The notes: generated by a model from the sequence alone, not told the origin. 64,000 nt of DNA from Thermoguttaceae bacterium (GCA_017407125.1 JAFQXE010000045.1:310001-374000), one strand, 5' to 3'; counted from the stretch's first letter, positions 34,018-43,177 are shown. Program-made: numbers and translations.

Positions 34018-35166
34018 TTAATCAGTTGCCGCATACAACACGGTTTCAAAAATACAATCTGAGTGATGTTTCATATAAAATTTGTATTCAGGAACCAGAT
34101 TGTGCAAATATTGCGGAATTTGAATAAAATCTTCATGTTTGTGATAAACGCATACGGCAAGCTGGGGTTTCCAACGTTGGATGGTTTTTGCAGAACCCTT
34201 AAGGCATTCCAATTCAGCGCCTTCGATATCGAGTTTTAGAAAATCCACTCGTTTTATAACTCCCTCGTCGACTAAATCGTCAATTGATTTAGAAGCAACT
34301 TTGAGATCGTATTTTTCCGGCGGAGTTGACAAAACGCGAGTGCCAGGGCCGTTATCAATTACGTATAGCTCCAGTGAAGAATTGCTCCACAAAGGATGAG
34401 GAATAATCTCAATCCGTGACGCTAATTCGGAATTGAGTTCAAGGTTCTTATTGAAAATCTGCAAGTTCTCTGGCAGGAATTCAAAGGAATACACTTTGCC
34501 ATTTTCTTTAACCGTGTATGCAAAGTCTATTGCGGTATTGCCATAACAGGCGCCGCCGTCAACAACATAATCGCCTTCCTTAATTCGAACTTTATCAAAA
34601 TATTCGTATTGAGGCGATTTCCAATCCATATATACCGATTCTCTTGTTGTATAAACACGGTAATTCTTTCCGATTTTATTTAAATCGTAGATGCAAAGCT
34701 CCCACCAAAAATAAGGAATCTTTGAACAATTCTCAACCTTCAGAGTATCAACTACATCAATTGAGTTATAAAAACTCTTTTTACCTTGGGGCATTTGAAC
34801 CTTACGCGGTCCCCAGAGACGCAGAGCTATTACATCAACAAAGGTTTGTTTGGAAAACTCATCGGATAATAAATCGTATGTTTGAGCGTGAGCGTCCAAG
34901 TCAATCTTTGCTAACGCCTTGTTAATAACTTTGTTTTGATAAAATGGACAACAATCAATAAGCGTTTTTTTTATGAAAATATTAACGGCGCGAACGCATT
35001 TGATAATTTGTCTTTTTGAATAGCGAGCGCTGTTTACCAATAATGATAAAAAGGTTATCGGCTCTTCATTGAGAGAAAGCGGCGGATCTATTACAAGAGA
35101 GGGATTGAATTTGTCAACACACTCCTTGAGCTTTTTTTTAAGCAATTCCTCAAACTCATTATTCAT
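34018..35166 (-). CDS. FkbM family methyltransferase
   Basis: A 382-residue protein. The C-terminal half is a SAM-dependent FkbM domain: YVVDGGACYGNTAIDFAYTV is the SAM-binding loop (VVDGGACYGNTA), VYSFEFLPENLQIFNKN the second motif, and VDFLKLDIEGAELECLKGS the family signature. The N-terminal 170 residues are helical with no recognised domain. It overlaps the aminotransferase gene by 8 bases, implying coupled translation. It probably O-methylates a sugar of the surface glycan. Confidence 0.86.
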   Translation of the reverse strand: MNNEFEELLKKKLKECVDKFNPSLVIDPPLSLNEEPITFLSLLVNSARYSKRQIIKCVRAVNIFIKKTLIDCCPFYQNKVINKALAKIDLDAHAQTYDLLSDEFSKQTFVDVIALRLWGPRKVQMPQGKKSFYNSIDVVDTLKVENCSKIPYFWWELCIYDLNKIGKNYRVYTTRESVYMDWKSPQYEYFDKVRIKEGDYVVDGGACYGNTAIDFAYTVKENGKVYSFEFLPENLQIFNKNLELNSELASRIEIIPHPLWSNSSLELYVIDNGPGTRVLSTPPEKYDLKVASKSIDDLVDEGVIKRVDFLKLDIEGAELECLKGSAKTIQRWKPQLAVCVYHKHEDFIQIPQYLHNLVPEYKFYMKHHSDCIFETVLYAATD

Positions 35167-36244
35167 TATAATTCCTCATTAAATTTGATATTTGAACAAT
35201 TGTTTGATTATCCATTCCGAAAAACAGCGGCAGACACGCTATCCGGTTGGAGACGTCTTCCGAAACGGGGCATGGATAGTATTTATTCAGGTACGGCAGT
35301 TTATTCAAAGTTGGATAAAAATATCGACGAATAAAGATATTTTCAGACTCCAACGTTTCTTTTACCTGTAACAACTCCTTTTCCGACTTGAAAACAACCG
35401 GATAATAGGAGTAGTTGTATTCTAATCCTTCCGGCAAAACGGGGCGTTGGACTTTTCCTTGAAGGAGCGAATCGTACAGTTCTACGCTTTTCTTTCTGTC
35501 TGCAATGATTTCTTTAACGTGGGGCAGATTGCAAAGTCCCATCGCCGCCTGAAGTTCCGACGCTTTGGCGTTTATGCCCAAACAGTAGTGATCGTCTCCG
35601 TTATGACCAAATCGCTTGGCGAGATCCGCTCGTTTGTGAACCGCCTCGTCGCGGCAAATAACTGCGCCGCCTTCAATCGTATGGAAAAGTTTTGTCGCGT
35701 GGAAAGAGCACGTCGAAACGTCCCCGCAGCTGAGAAGCGATTTCCCTTTATAGACGCAGCCGAAAGCGTGGGCGGCGTCGTAAATGACGGGAATGCCGTG
35801 CTTGTTCCCGATGTCGGCAATGGCTTCAGTATTACAGGGAATCCCAAACACGTGAACCGCCAGAATTGCCTTGGTTTTGGGCGTAATGGCGGATTCAATC
35901 AGTTCCGGATTGATGCAAAAGCTGTTCGGCTCAATATCGACGTAAACCGGCGTGCAGCGTTCCCAAAGAATGGCGGACGTCGTCGCAACGTAGGAAAACG
36001 GCGTCGTGATGATTTCCCCCTCGGTAATGCCCAGAGCGCGCAAAGCGAGCTGAATCGCGACCGTCCCGTTGGTAACGAACTGAAGATACGGAACGTTTAA
36101 GTAATCTTTTAATTCCTTTTCGAGTTTTTGCAAACAGGGACCGTTGTTAGTAAATACCGACGTTTCCAGTATTTTACTAACGTATTGCTGATATTCCTCG
36201 GCTGGCGGGGAATAACTTCGAGTTACGTTGATCCGGTCTGCCAT
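35159..36244 (-). CDS. DegT/DnrJ/EryC1 family sugar aminotransferase
   Basis: A PLP enzyme of 361 residues that transfers an amino group to a keto-sugar nucleotide. VTNGTVAIQLALRAL binds the cofactor phosphate, IYDAAHAFG holds Asp156 that contacts the pyridine nitrogen, and SFHATKLFHTIEGGAV carries the Schiff-base Lys185. Its product, an amino sugar, is the natural acceptor for the NeuD-like acyltransferase in the same locus. It is the first gene of its minus-strand unit and has a good promoter upstream. Its C-terminal sequence is duplicated in the scar near 30.9 kb. Confidence 0.91.
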   Translation of the reverse strand: MADRINVTRSYSPPAEEYQQYVSKILETSVFTNNGPCLQKLEKELKDYLNVPYLQFVTNGTVAIQLALRALGITEGEIITTPFSYVATTSAILWERCTPVYVDIEPNSFCINPELIESAITPKTKAILAVHVFGIPCNTEAIADIGNKHGIPVIYDAAHAFGCVYKGKSLLSCGDVSTCSFHATKLFHTIEGGAVICRDEAVHKRADLAKRFGHNGDDHYCLGINAKASELQAAMGLCNLPHVKEIIADRKKSVELYDSLLQGKVQRPVLPEGLEYNYSYYPVVFKSEKELLQVKETLESENIFIRRYFYPTLNKLPYLNKYYPCPVSEDVSNRIACLPLFFGMDNQTIVQISNLMRNYNE

Positions 36245-36294
36245 AATTGCGCTGTTTTTTGATTAATTTAATAATCGGCTTTGTTATTATATAT

Positions 36295-36322
36295 ATTATA
36301 CCACGATTTTTAGTTTTTTCAA
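36295..36322 (-). promoter_or_regulatory. Sigma70-type promoter for the DegT-FkbM-WbqC unit
   Basis: On the minus strand TTGAAA and TATAAT are separated by 16 bases. It is divergent from the promoter at 36450. Confidence 0.78.
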
Positions 36323-36449
36323 AATGCTGATATTGAAATTTGCTCAAATCGCCCGGAACGGTCAGATTATACCAATTTTAACGATAGTATCGATTATTCG
36401 GTCAGTTGACAGCGGGAAGATTTTTTATCGATATTATTGAGTTGCTATC

Positions 36450-36477
36450 TTGAAAAATCGCGGATTTGATGTATATT
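36450..36477 (+). promoter_or_regulatory. Sigma70-type promoter for the GT2 gene at 36527
   Basis: TTGAAA and TATATT with a 16-base spacer, about 50 bases before the start codon. Confidence 0.72.
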
Positions 36478-36526
36478 TAAAGAAAGGGATTATTAGATTC
36501 ACGCTAACTTGGCAGTTTATCGAATT

Positions 36527-37507
36527 ATGACAACCGTATCCGTTGCGCTGTGTACGTACAATGGCGAGCGGTTCCTGAAGGAACAGCTCGACAGCATTGC
36601 TATGCAGTCGCGGGCGCCGGACGAGGTGATTATTGGCGACGACTGCTCTTCCGACAAGACGATTGAGATTGTTCATCATTGGATGAAAACCGTTCCCTTT
36701 TCCGTTCGGCTTATTCAAAACGAGCATAATCTGGGATACGAAAAGAATTTTGCCAATATCATGCTCAACGCGACGGGGGATATTATTTTCCCTTGTGATC
36801 AGGACGACGTTTGGCTTCCAGACAAGCTGAAAGTCATGGAAGCGTATTTCCAGAGTCATCCGGAAGTTGGCGTGGCGTATTGCCGCCGATCGCTCATTGA
36901 TCAGAACGGGAATCCCATTTCAGAGCGGTTAACAGAACTGTTCGGCATCTATCATCCGCTTGATTCCAGTTATTTTTATGCGGATTTCTGCAAGGATTTC
37001 CCAGACTGCGCCGGGTGCATGTCAGCAATACGAAAGAATCTGATTGACCAGCTGTTTCCGTTTCCGGAATTGTGGGCGCACGACACCTGGATTTTTACGA
37101 TGGCTCCTATGTACACGCAAATGAAAACGCTGCCGGATGTTTTAATGCTCTTTCGCCGGCATGGGAACAACGCGTCTGCGCTGGGAAAAGAAGCGGATTG
37201 GGCGAACGGGCGCGATGTGTACTATCTCACGTCTGTTGGTCAGTACAGAGCGCATACGCCGTATCGGGAAGACATGATCAAGCGTCTTTCCCAGCTGCCG
37301 CCGTCGCCGTATCGAGACGGGTATTTGAAGTACCTCAAAGGGCAAGACAAGCATTTCGGGAACCGCTGTAAAATCGAAGACCATTTCTGGACGAATCTCC
37401 ATACGCTTGTTTGGGAAGTCCTGTCAGGGCGATATTTCCAGCACAAACAGCCGTTGAAGTGCATGCTCTTTGACGTCAAAGAGGGGATACTGAATTCGTT
37501 CAAGTAG
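36527..37507 (+). CDS. Glycosyltransferase family 2 (rhamnosyltransferase-like)
   Basis: A 326-residue GT2 protein. VSVALCTYNGERFLKEQLDSI (VSVALCTYNGERFLKEQ), VIIGDDCSSDKTIEIV and FPCDQDDVWLPDKLKVME carry the usual motifs, including QDDVW as the DxD site. The pattern CTYNGERFLKEQL...DDCSSD is common in rhamnosyltransferases. A TTG start six codons upstream is possible, but ATG followed by TTVSVAL fits the family. No Shine-Dalgarno sequence is visible. It is transcribed away from the aminotransferase unit. Confidence 0.85.
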   Translation: MTTVSVALCTYNGERFLKEQLDSIAMQSRAPDEVIIGDDCSSDKTIEIVHHWMKTVPFSVRLIQNEHNLGYEKNFANIMLNATGDIIFPCDQDDVWLPDKLKVMEAYFQSHPEVGVAYCRRSLIDQNGNPISERLTELFGIYHPLDSSYFYADFCKDFPDCAGCMSAIRKNLIDQLFPFPELWAHDTWIFTMAPMYTQMKTLPDVLMLFRRHGNNASALGKEADWANGRDVYYLTSVGQYRAHTPYREDMIKRLSQLPPSPYRDGYLKYLKGQDKHFGNRCKIEDHFWTNLHTLVWEVLSGRYFQHKQPLKCMLFDVKEGILNSFK

Positions 37508-37509
37508 TT

Positions 37510-37577
37510 TCTGGGGAGGACGTTTCTGGGAAGCGGACATTGTCCGCGATAAGGCGGGTAATACCCGCCCCCCGTAA
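37510..37577 (+). repeat. Composite repeat element A, copy 4 (short form)
   Basis: Carries the two palindromes GCGGACATTGTCCGC and GGCGGGTAATACCCGCC, but the linker between them is reduced to GATAA and the heptamer arms are missing. This shows the palindromes are separable modules. Confidence 0.82.
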
Positions 37578-37613
37578 GAATAATCTGTTACATTTTAATA
37601 TCAAATAAATACC

Positions 37614-38609
37614 ATGACTAAAAAAGCCATATCGTTAATGTCCGGAGGGTTCGACAGCATTTTAGCGTCGCGAATCATGCAAGAGCAGGGGTTTGAAGTC
37701 GAAGGACTGAATATTCGCACGCCGTTTGTCGACACGTCAGATAAGGCGCAGCAGGCGGCGGACGACCTCGGAATTCAGCTGACCGTGCTCAACGTCAGCG
37801 AGGATTACATCGATATCATTCGTCATCCGCAGTACGGATACGGCAAGGCGTGCAACCCGTGTCTGGACTGCCATCTGTACATGTGCCGCATGGCGGGAAA
37901 GTACATGCAGGAAACCGGGGCGGACTGCGTTGTAACAGGCGAAGTCGTCGGTCAGCGGCCCAAAAGTCAGCGGCGGCATCATCAGGAGCTTATCGAGTAC
38001 AAGTCCGGAATCAAAGGACGCCTCCTGCGCCCGATTTCCGCAAAGCTCTTGCCGGAGACAGACGTCGAGCGTTCCGGTCTGGTTGACCGCGACAAACTCT
38101 ATGGAATTGAAGGGCGCGGGCGCGGCCCGTTAATCGACCTGGCTCATCAGTTGGGAATAACTCGCATCCCCAACGCCGGACCGGGCTGCTGTCTGACGGA
38201 GAAGTCGTTTGCCAGCCGCGTTTGGGATTGTAACAAGCATTGTCCCAACGCTCAAATGTGGGAATACGAGCTGCTGTGCGTTTCCCGACAGGTTCGCGTC
38301 GACGACTCGTTCAAGGCGGCTGTCGCCCGAAACGAGGCGGAGTGCGATACTATCCTGAGAATGTTCAACGAGCATAAAGCTGACCGTCCGGACGTCATGT
38401 ACGCAGAGCCTGACAATTTCGTTGGGGCGTCGGCCCTGTCAATCGGCAGAACGGACGAACTGGCGAAACGTCAGCTGGCAAGTCTGATCGTTCGATTCAG
38501 CAAGAACGCCGCAATTCCTGATCCGACGATTAAACTTTGCCGTCAGGACGAAACGGAAATCGTTCCGGGCGTTCGCGACGAAGCGATTGACAATATCAAG
38601 GTCTTGTAA
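37614..38609 (+). CDS. PP-loop ATPase, tRNA thiolation-type (ThiI/MnmA-like)
   Basis: A 331-residue N-type ATP pyrophosphatase of the kind that activates tRNA uridine for sulfur transfer. The PP-loop SGGFDS is at about residues 10-15. Conserved Cys-rich and basic segments follow: GKACNPCLDCHLYMCRMAGKY (ACNPCLDCHLYMC), TGEVVGQRPKSQRRHHQEL, LLRPISAKLLPET and GPGCCLTEKSFASR. The family is widespread and often annotated as thiouridylase; the modified position is unknown. The C-terminal 110 residues are less conserved. The start follows an AT-rich leader with no Shine-Dalgarno sequence. Confidence 0.78.
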   Translation: MTKKAISLMSGGFDSILASRIMQEQGFEVEGLNIRTPFVDTSDKAQQAADDLGIQLTVLNVSEDYIDIIRHPQYGYGKACNPCLDCHLYMCRMAGKYMQETGADCVVTGEVVGQRPKSQRRHHQELIEYKSGIKGRLLRPISAKLLPETDVERSGLVDRDKLYGIEGRGRGPLIDLAHQLGITRIPNAGPGCCLTEKSFASRVWDCNKHCPNAQMWEYELLCVSRQVRVDDSFKAAVARNEAECDTILRMFNEHKADRPDVMYAEPDNFVGASALSIGRTDELAKRQLASLIVRFSKNAAIPDPTIKLCRQDETEIVPGVRDEAIDNIKVL

Positions 38610-38639
38610 GACTGCTTTTATCAATAGAATCAACTCAAT

Positions 38640-38674
38640 AAAAAACGGACTGACGTCAAAACGACGTCAATCCG
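38640..38674 (-). terminator. Rho-independent terminator after fabF
   Basis: On the minus strand CGGATTGACGTC pairs with GACGTCAGTCCG (one T-G wobble) and is followed by six T. Confidence 0.9.
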
Positions 38675-38708
38675 CTCCATTCTTCCGAGAGGAAATATTT
38701 TTTGAAGA

Positions 38709-39989
38709 TCAGACCTTTTTCGCGATCATCGAAACGTCCTGTCCGCCGAATCCGAAGTTGTTGGACAGAATATAATCGCATTTGACTTCTCGAGCGACGT
38801 TGGGAACGTAGTCCAAATCCAGCAGCGGGTCGGGTTCTTCGTAGTTGATGGTTGGCGGAACGATGCTGTCTCGCATAGCCAGCAGGCAGTAAATCAGTTC
38901 AGTTGCGCCGGCGGCGGCGATAAGGTGCCCAATCATGCTTTTTGTGCTGGACATGGGAACCTTGTAGGCGTCTTCGCCAAAGACTGCTTTGATGGCAATC
39001 GTTTCGACCTGATCGTTGATGTGCGTGCTGGTGCCGTGAGCGTTGATGTAGTCAATCATCTTCGGTTCAATGCCAGCGTCTTTGAACGCCATATTCAAAG
39101 CCGCGATAGCGCCGCGTCCGTCTGGGTGAATGTCGGTAATTCGGTAAGCGTCGCAAGTGGTGCCGTATCCGATAAGTTCGCCGTAAATCTTGGCTCCGCG
39201 GGCTTTGGCGCGTTCGTACTCTTCCAGAACCAACATTCCGGAACCTTCGCCCAAGACAAACCCGTCGCGATTATTTTCAAACGGACGGCTGGCTTGCTGC
39301 GGATGTTCGTTGTTGGTGCTTAAAGCGGTAAGCAGATTGAATCCGGAAACGCCAAAGGGATGAATCATGCTGTGAGTTCCGCCAGCGAGCATGATGTCCG
39401 CCTCGTCGCGGCGAATCATATCGACTGCTTCTCCGACGGCTTGAAGACTGGCAGCGCAGGCGGTTAAGCAGTTCGCGTTGGGTCCTTCGGCTCCGAAATG
39501 CGCTGCCAGGTGAGCGCTGGGCATGTTCGGTTCCTGTTCCATTTCTTCGACTGGATCGAGGATAGCCACCCCCGCCTCGACAAACGCTTTCATGTCGACA
39601 GTTCCATCGTCTTTGAGGCATTTAGCCATCATGTACGTGAACTTGTCGAAATTCTGCTGCCCTTCGCCGCTGCCGGTGTAGACGCCAAAACGCAATGGGT
39701 CGATAGGAGTGTCCTGAATTCCGGAATCTTTAACGGCTTTGATTCCAGCGCCCATGGCAAACTGGGTGTGCAAGCCGTGCCCAATCCAATCTTTGGGATC
39801 TAATCCGACGTCGGATAAATCCCAGTTTTTGACTTCCGCCGCAATTTTTGTGGGGAAACGGCTGGCGTCAAATCGGGTAATATAATCTACGCCGGACTTT
39901 CCTGCCAAGAGGTTTTTCCATACTGTTTCGACTTCCGTTCCTAACGGAGTTACCAAACCGATGCCGGTTACAACAACGCGTCTTTTCAT
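38709..39989 (-). CDS. fabF: 3-oxoacyl-ACP synthase II
   Basis: Elongates acyl-ACP with malonyl-ACP in fatty acid synthesis. The 426-residue length and sequence fit KAS II: RRVVVTGIGLVTPLG at the N-terminus, active-site Cys in NCLTACAASLQAVGEA, His in INAHGTSTHIND, Lys and His in STKSMIGHLIAAAGA, and a C-terminal SNNFGFGGQDVSM. It starts 10 bases after the stop of a FabZ-like gene and without a Shine-Dalgarno sequence, so it is likely read from the same transcript. It ends the FabZ-ACP-FabZ-FabF cluster. Confidence 0.94.
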   Translation of the reverse strand: MKRRVVVTGIGLVTPLGTEVETVWKNLLAGKSGVDYITRFDASRFPTKIAAEVKNWDLSDVGLDPKDWIGHGLHTQFAMGAGIKAVKDSGIQDTPIDPLRFGVYTGSGEGQQNFDKFTYMMAKCLKDDGTVDMKAFVEAGVAILDPVEEMEQEPNMPSAHLAAHFGAEGPNANCLTACAASLQAVGEAVDMIRRDEADIMLAGGTHSMIHPFGVSGFNLLTALSTNNEHPQQASRPFENNRDGFVLGEGSGMLVLEEYERAKARGAKIYGELIGYGTTCDAYRITDIHPDGRGAIAALNMAFKDAGIEPKMIDYINAHGTSTHINDQVETIAIKAVFGEDAYKVPMSSTKSMIGHLIAAAGATELIYCLLAMRDSIVPPTINYEEPDPLLDLDYVPNVAREVKCDYILSNNFGFGGQDVSMIAKKV

Positions 39990-39999
39990 TTGCAGCTAA

Positions 40000-40533
40000 T
40001 TAGTCTAAATTTTTGAATTCTTCCGGTTCCGCCAAAGGCGTAACGCCGTCCGCTTCAACGCCAATGGAATAGACCTTCCAATTGACCATCAAATTTCGAT
40101 AGTCCTGGGTGGTAAACTGTTTTTTATCTGAATAGGAATCGTCCAGAATTGCATGCATCATTTCGACTTCTGCATACAGGACTTCCTCGCCGTTAGGCTT
40201 GCGAATATACGCGTTTGCGGTTGAGACGGTTCCGTTTTCATCAATGCGCTCGACCTTGGCTTTATAAACCAGAGTGTCGCCTGGAAACGCCAGACAATGG
40301 AAAACAGCCTTGTTGATTTTAGCCAAAACAACTTTCTGTTTGTATTTGTAATACTCACAAATCAGCAGTCCGGACGTTTGAGCTATACCTTCCAATACCA
40401 GCGAATGCGGCATTACCGGATAAAAGGGTAAATGATCGTGCATGTGATCTTCTGCCAAAGTGATGCACTTAATTGCCTGAGCTTGAACGCCCGACTGAAA
40501 AACTTCGAATTTATCCAGCCAATACCAACGCAT
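40000..40533 (-). CDS. FabZ-like hot-dog dehydratase
   Basis: A 177-residue hot-dog protein acting on 3-hydroxyacyl-ACP. DHMHDHLPFYPVMPHSLVLEGIAQ contains the FabZ active-site pattern (His in HDHLPFYPVMP, Glu in LVLEGIAQ), with His in place of the usual Gly in MPG. The C-terminal 45 residues are an extension. The frame runs 13 codons further upstream; the ATG before RWYWLDKFEVFQSG is chosen because related proteins begin with this segment. Two different FabZ-like genes in one cluster suggests division of labour. Confidence 0.8.
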   Translation of the reverse strand: MRWYWLDKFEVFQSGVQAQAIKCITLAEDHMHDHLPFYPVMPHSLVLEGIAQTSGLLICEYYKYKQKVVLAKINKAVFHCLAFPGDTLVYKAKVERIDENGTVSTANAYIRKPNGEEVLYAEVEMMHAILDDSYSDKKQFTTQDYRNLMVNWKVYSIGVEADGVTPLAEPEEFKNLD

Positions 40534-40572
40534 TTTTGAAATAAATTGCTTTTTGTCAGTAAAAAATAACAA

Positions 40573-40668
40573 AGGTTAGACGTCAGGGGTTAGGACATAA
40601 TCGCCCAAACTGATGAAATACTTGAATTTTCAACAGTTGTAGTTTAACCTCTGACGGCTAACACGGAA
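40573..40668. repeat. Inverted heptamer element between FabZ-like and ACP genes
   Basis: The arms GTTAGACGTCAGGGGTT and AACCTCTGACGGCTAAC are inverted copies at about 15 of 17 positions, separated by about 55 bases. Period-7 units (GTTAGAC, GTCAGGG, GTTAGGA) are visible in the left arm. Confidence 0.7.
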
Positions 40669-40676
40669 TAGCTTAA

Positions 40677-41060
40677 TTAGTTGACTTTGGAAGCTACAAA
40701 GCGAACCATATCGCCAACGGTAAGAATGTTGCCGAATTCCTGAATCTTCGGGTTTTCAGCGAATTTGTCCAGATCAGCAAACGGCATGCGCTTTTTCAGT
40801 TCAGCCAAGCCAGCTTCATTGAGTTTGCCGTCAATGACAAAGTCAGCGTTGGTCAAAATGTCCTGCGGGAAGAGTTCTTCGCGCGGAATCTTGATGTCAA
40901 AAGCTTTTTCCAGACGGAAAACAATGTCAAGGAAGTCAATAGACTCCGCTCCGAGGTCGGCAACCAAAGTTGCGTCTTCCGTAACTTCATCTTCGTCTAA
41001 GCCAAGAGCTTCGACCAAAGTTTCCTGAATGGTCTTGAAAATTTCTTCTTCAGAGGGCAT
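40677..41060 (-). CDS. Long acyl carrier protein
   Basis: A 127-residue acidic carrier protein. Ser40 in DLGAESIDFLDIVFRLE is the phosphopantetheine site. The first 60 residues are a normal ACP; an insertion (FPQDILTNADFVIDGKLNEAGLAELKKRM, about residues 64-92) precedes the last helix, making it longer than the usual 75-80 residues. GGAG lies 8 bases before the ATG. It lies between two FabZ-like genes. Confidence 0.86.
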   Translation of the reverse strand: MPSEEEIFKTIQETLVEALGLDEDEVTEDATLVADLGAESIDFLDIVFRLEKAFDIKIPREELFPQDILTNADFVIDGKLNEAGLAELKKRMPFADLDKFAENPKIQEFGNILTVGDMVRFVASKVN

Positions 41061-41187
41061 TGTAAATCTCCAATCTTAACAGTTAAATTATGCTGTCTGC
41101 GCTAACTACGATACAATGTCAACGCAAGTCAGCATGATATAAAACGCCGAATATAAATAATATTGTATCTATATATCGGCAAGATTA

Positions 41188-41673
41188 CTATTTATTATTT
41201 AACGTATTCTGGGTAAGCAGAATATACATTTTTTTATAATCGGCAATAATTTGCTTTTGCTTGAAAGCCCATTGGGGGTTGCTAACATCCAAATCGGAAC
41301 TTTCCATGGTCAAACGAGCTGAGATAATTGAATTGCCATTCAGGCTTCCCTGAATTGCCAGTTTTGTCAAATTTCCTTCGCGTTTGAGGATTTTTCCTTC
41401 CAGTTCGAGCTTTTCCCCGGGCTGAATGAAATGACCGTATTTGACGTTGCGAGCTTCCTTCATCGTAATAATTGGGTGAGCAAAGTCGTCAGTTACGCGG
41501 ATAAGCCAGGCGGACAGTTGAATCATCGCTTCGAGCATCAAAACGCCAGGCATAACGGGAAACCCGGGAAAATGATCATGAAGATACTCTTCAGAAAACG
41601 TCAGGTTTTTGACAGCCTTAATGCTTTGACCGGGAGTAATTTCCGTGATCTGGTCTATTAGTACAAATTTCAT
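41188..41673 (-). CDS. FabZ-like hot-dog dehydratase
   Basis: A 161-residue hot-dog protein. TFSEEYLHDHFPGFPVMPGVLMLEAMIQ holds the active-site His (HDHFPGFPVMPG) and Glu (MLEAMIQ). VKYGHFIQPGEKLELEGKIL is the conserved strand after the hot-dog helix. The pattern is closer to canonical FabZ than the other copy. It is the first gene of the minus-strand fatty acid cluster. No Shine-Dalgarno sequence is visible. Confidence 0.84.
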   Translation of the reverse strand: MKFVLIDQITEITPGQSIKAVKNLTFSEEYLHDHFPGFPVMPGVLMLEAMIQLSAWLIRVTDDFAHPIITMKEARNVKYGHFIQPGEKLELEGKILKREGNLTKLAIQGSLNGNSIISARLTMESSDLDVSNPQWAFKQKQIIADYKKMYILLTQNTLNNK

Positions 41674-41820
41674 AGTCGGTATATATGGGTAAACAACGCA
41701 AATCTATAAATATGGAATAAGTATACTCATCTTTTTAAATTAATCAATACGGATTCTCTTGTTTTTGGACGTATTTTTTTTAATAATTTCCCCTTTTTTT
41801 AGATTTAGGGAGTTCATTTT

Positions 41821-41848
41821 TTGAAAAAACAATGTAAAATTATATTAA
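41821..41848 (+). promoter_or_regulatory. Possible sigma70-type promoter for the pseudokinase gene
   Basis: TTGAAA and TATTAA with a 16-base spacer, about 45 bases before the start codon, in a very AT-rich region. Confidence 0.5.
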
Positions 41849-41891
41849 AGTAATAAAGAATTTGTTTTTAACAGAATTTACATAAAATAAT

Positions 41892-43130
41892 ATGCCTGAA
41901 TTTGATCCTTACTCTGAGTGGCTGGACATTCCTTTGAATCAGCGTCCTATTAATTATTACAAATTCCTTGGTTTGATTCCCCCGGTTTCTGACCCTGCGG
42001 AAATTGACGCGGCATGTAAACGCCGCCGTCAACAGCTTCAAAAAGAAATCCTGGGCGAACACGGCGCGGAAGCGCAGACGCTGCTCAATGAACTGAAGAT
42101 TATTTCTGATACGCTGCTAAATCCGGTTCGGAAAGAAGCTTACGATCAGAAATTGTTCAAAAAGGGCGTCTTAAGCGACGTCAAACTGGAACCGGGTTAT
42201 AAAATCGGACCGTATGAGCTTTTAAAGCTCAGAGATAACTCCGCTGCTGGGGCGATGTGGCAGGCGGTCAACACGCTTTCCGGAAAAAAATGTTTGATAA
42301 AGGTCTTGCCGCAGCGCTTGGCGCAGCGTTCGCAAATTGCCAAACGTTTTCTGCGAGAGATTCAGCTTTCCTCCCAGCTCCATCACGATAATATCGTCTG
42401 CGCGTCTGATTCAGACGGTCAGGGGGATCCGCTTTATTACGTCATTCCATGTGAAGCGTTAACCAGTCTGGAAACGTATGTCCGTCAAAACGGCTTGCTG
42501 ACGGTGGACAAAGCTCTGGATTTTGTGTGTCAGGCGGCGCAGGGTTTGGAGTATTTGCATTGGAAAGGCATTTACCACAGAAACGTTCGTCCTGACGTTC
42601 TGTTTTTGGATGAAAACAACGTTGTTAAAGTAGGCGGCCTATTAACAGCAAAGGCAGAGAACAATCTTCTTCTCGAGGGAGATTTCGATGAACAGCTTAC
42701 TCAGGATGGACAGATGCTGGGCGCTGCCGATTACATGGCTCCGGAACAGGCGACAAACGCGTCTGCCGTAGACGCTCGCTGCGACGTATATTCTTTGGGC
42801 TGTACGATGTTTTGGCTGCTTACCGGACGTCCGGTGTTTAACGTCAAAAATTCGAATTTGGCGGAAAAGATTATGGCGCACAGAAAGGCGCCCATTCCGC
42901 GATTGTCGCAATTTCGTTCGGGGATTCCGCAGGCTCTTGACGCTGTCTTTCAAAAAATGCTCGCGAAAAATCCGGACGATCGCTATAAGAGCATGAAGGA
43001 AGTCATTGACGCGATTCAAGGCGCCCGGAAAGGTTCTTCTGGAAGCGTTAAAATACCGGGTTGGCTTTGGGCGATTATTGGAATTGCAATTGGCGCGGCG
43101 ATTACAGCGGCGGTATTGCTGTTCCGATAG
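41892..43130 (+). CDS. Membrane-anchored Ser/Thr pseudokinase with J-like N-terminus
   Basis: A 412-residue protein. Residues 1-90 resemble a J-like segment (NYYKFLGLIPP ... EIDAACKRRRQQLQ ... YDQKLF). About 105-375 is a Hanks-type kinase fold: Lys137 in CLIKVLP is kept and MAPEQATNASAVDARCDVYSLG is typical, but the catalytic loop HRD reads H229-R230-N231, DFG reads V247-G248-G249, and the Gly-rich loop is degenerate. It is therefore very probably catalytically inactive. A C-terminal membrane helix (WLWAIIGIAIGAAITAAVLLF) anchors it with the kinase domain in the cytoplasm. A DUF3754 gene follows by 47 bases. Confidence 0.85.
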   Translation: MPEFDPYSEWLDIPLNQRPINYYKFLGLIPPVSDPAEIDAACKRRRQQLQKEILGEHGAEAQTLLNELKIISDTLLNPVRKEAYDQKLFKKGVLSDVKLEPGYKIGPYELLKLRDNSAAGAMWQAVNTLSGKKCLIKVLPQRLAQRSQIAKRFLREIQLSSQLHHDNIVCASDSDGQGDPLYYVIPCEALTSLETYVRQNGLLTVDKALDFVCQAAQGLEYLHWKGIYHRNVRPDVLFLDENNVVKVGGLLTAKAENNLLLEGDFDEQLTQDGQMLGAADYMAPEQATNASAVDARCDVYSLGCTMFWLLTGRPVFNVKNSNLAEKIMAHRKAPIPRLSQFRSGIPQALDAVFQKMLAKNPDDRYKSMKEVIDAIQGARKGSSGSVKIPGWLWAIIGIAIGAAITAAVLLFR

Positions 43131-43177
43131 CGTTAAATGATATTTCATTCCTGTTTACTTAAAAATCCTTTTGTAAT

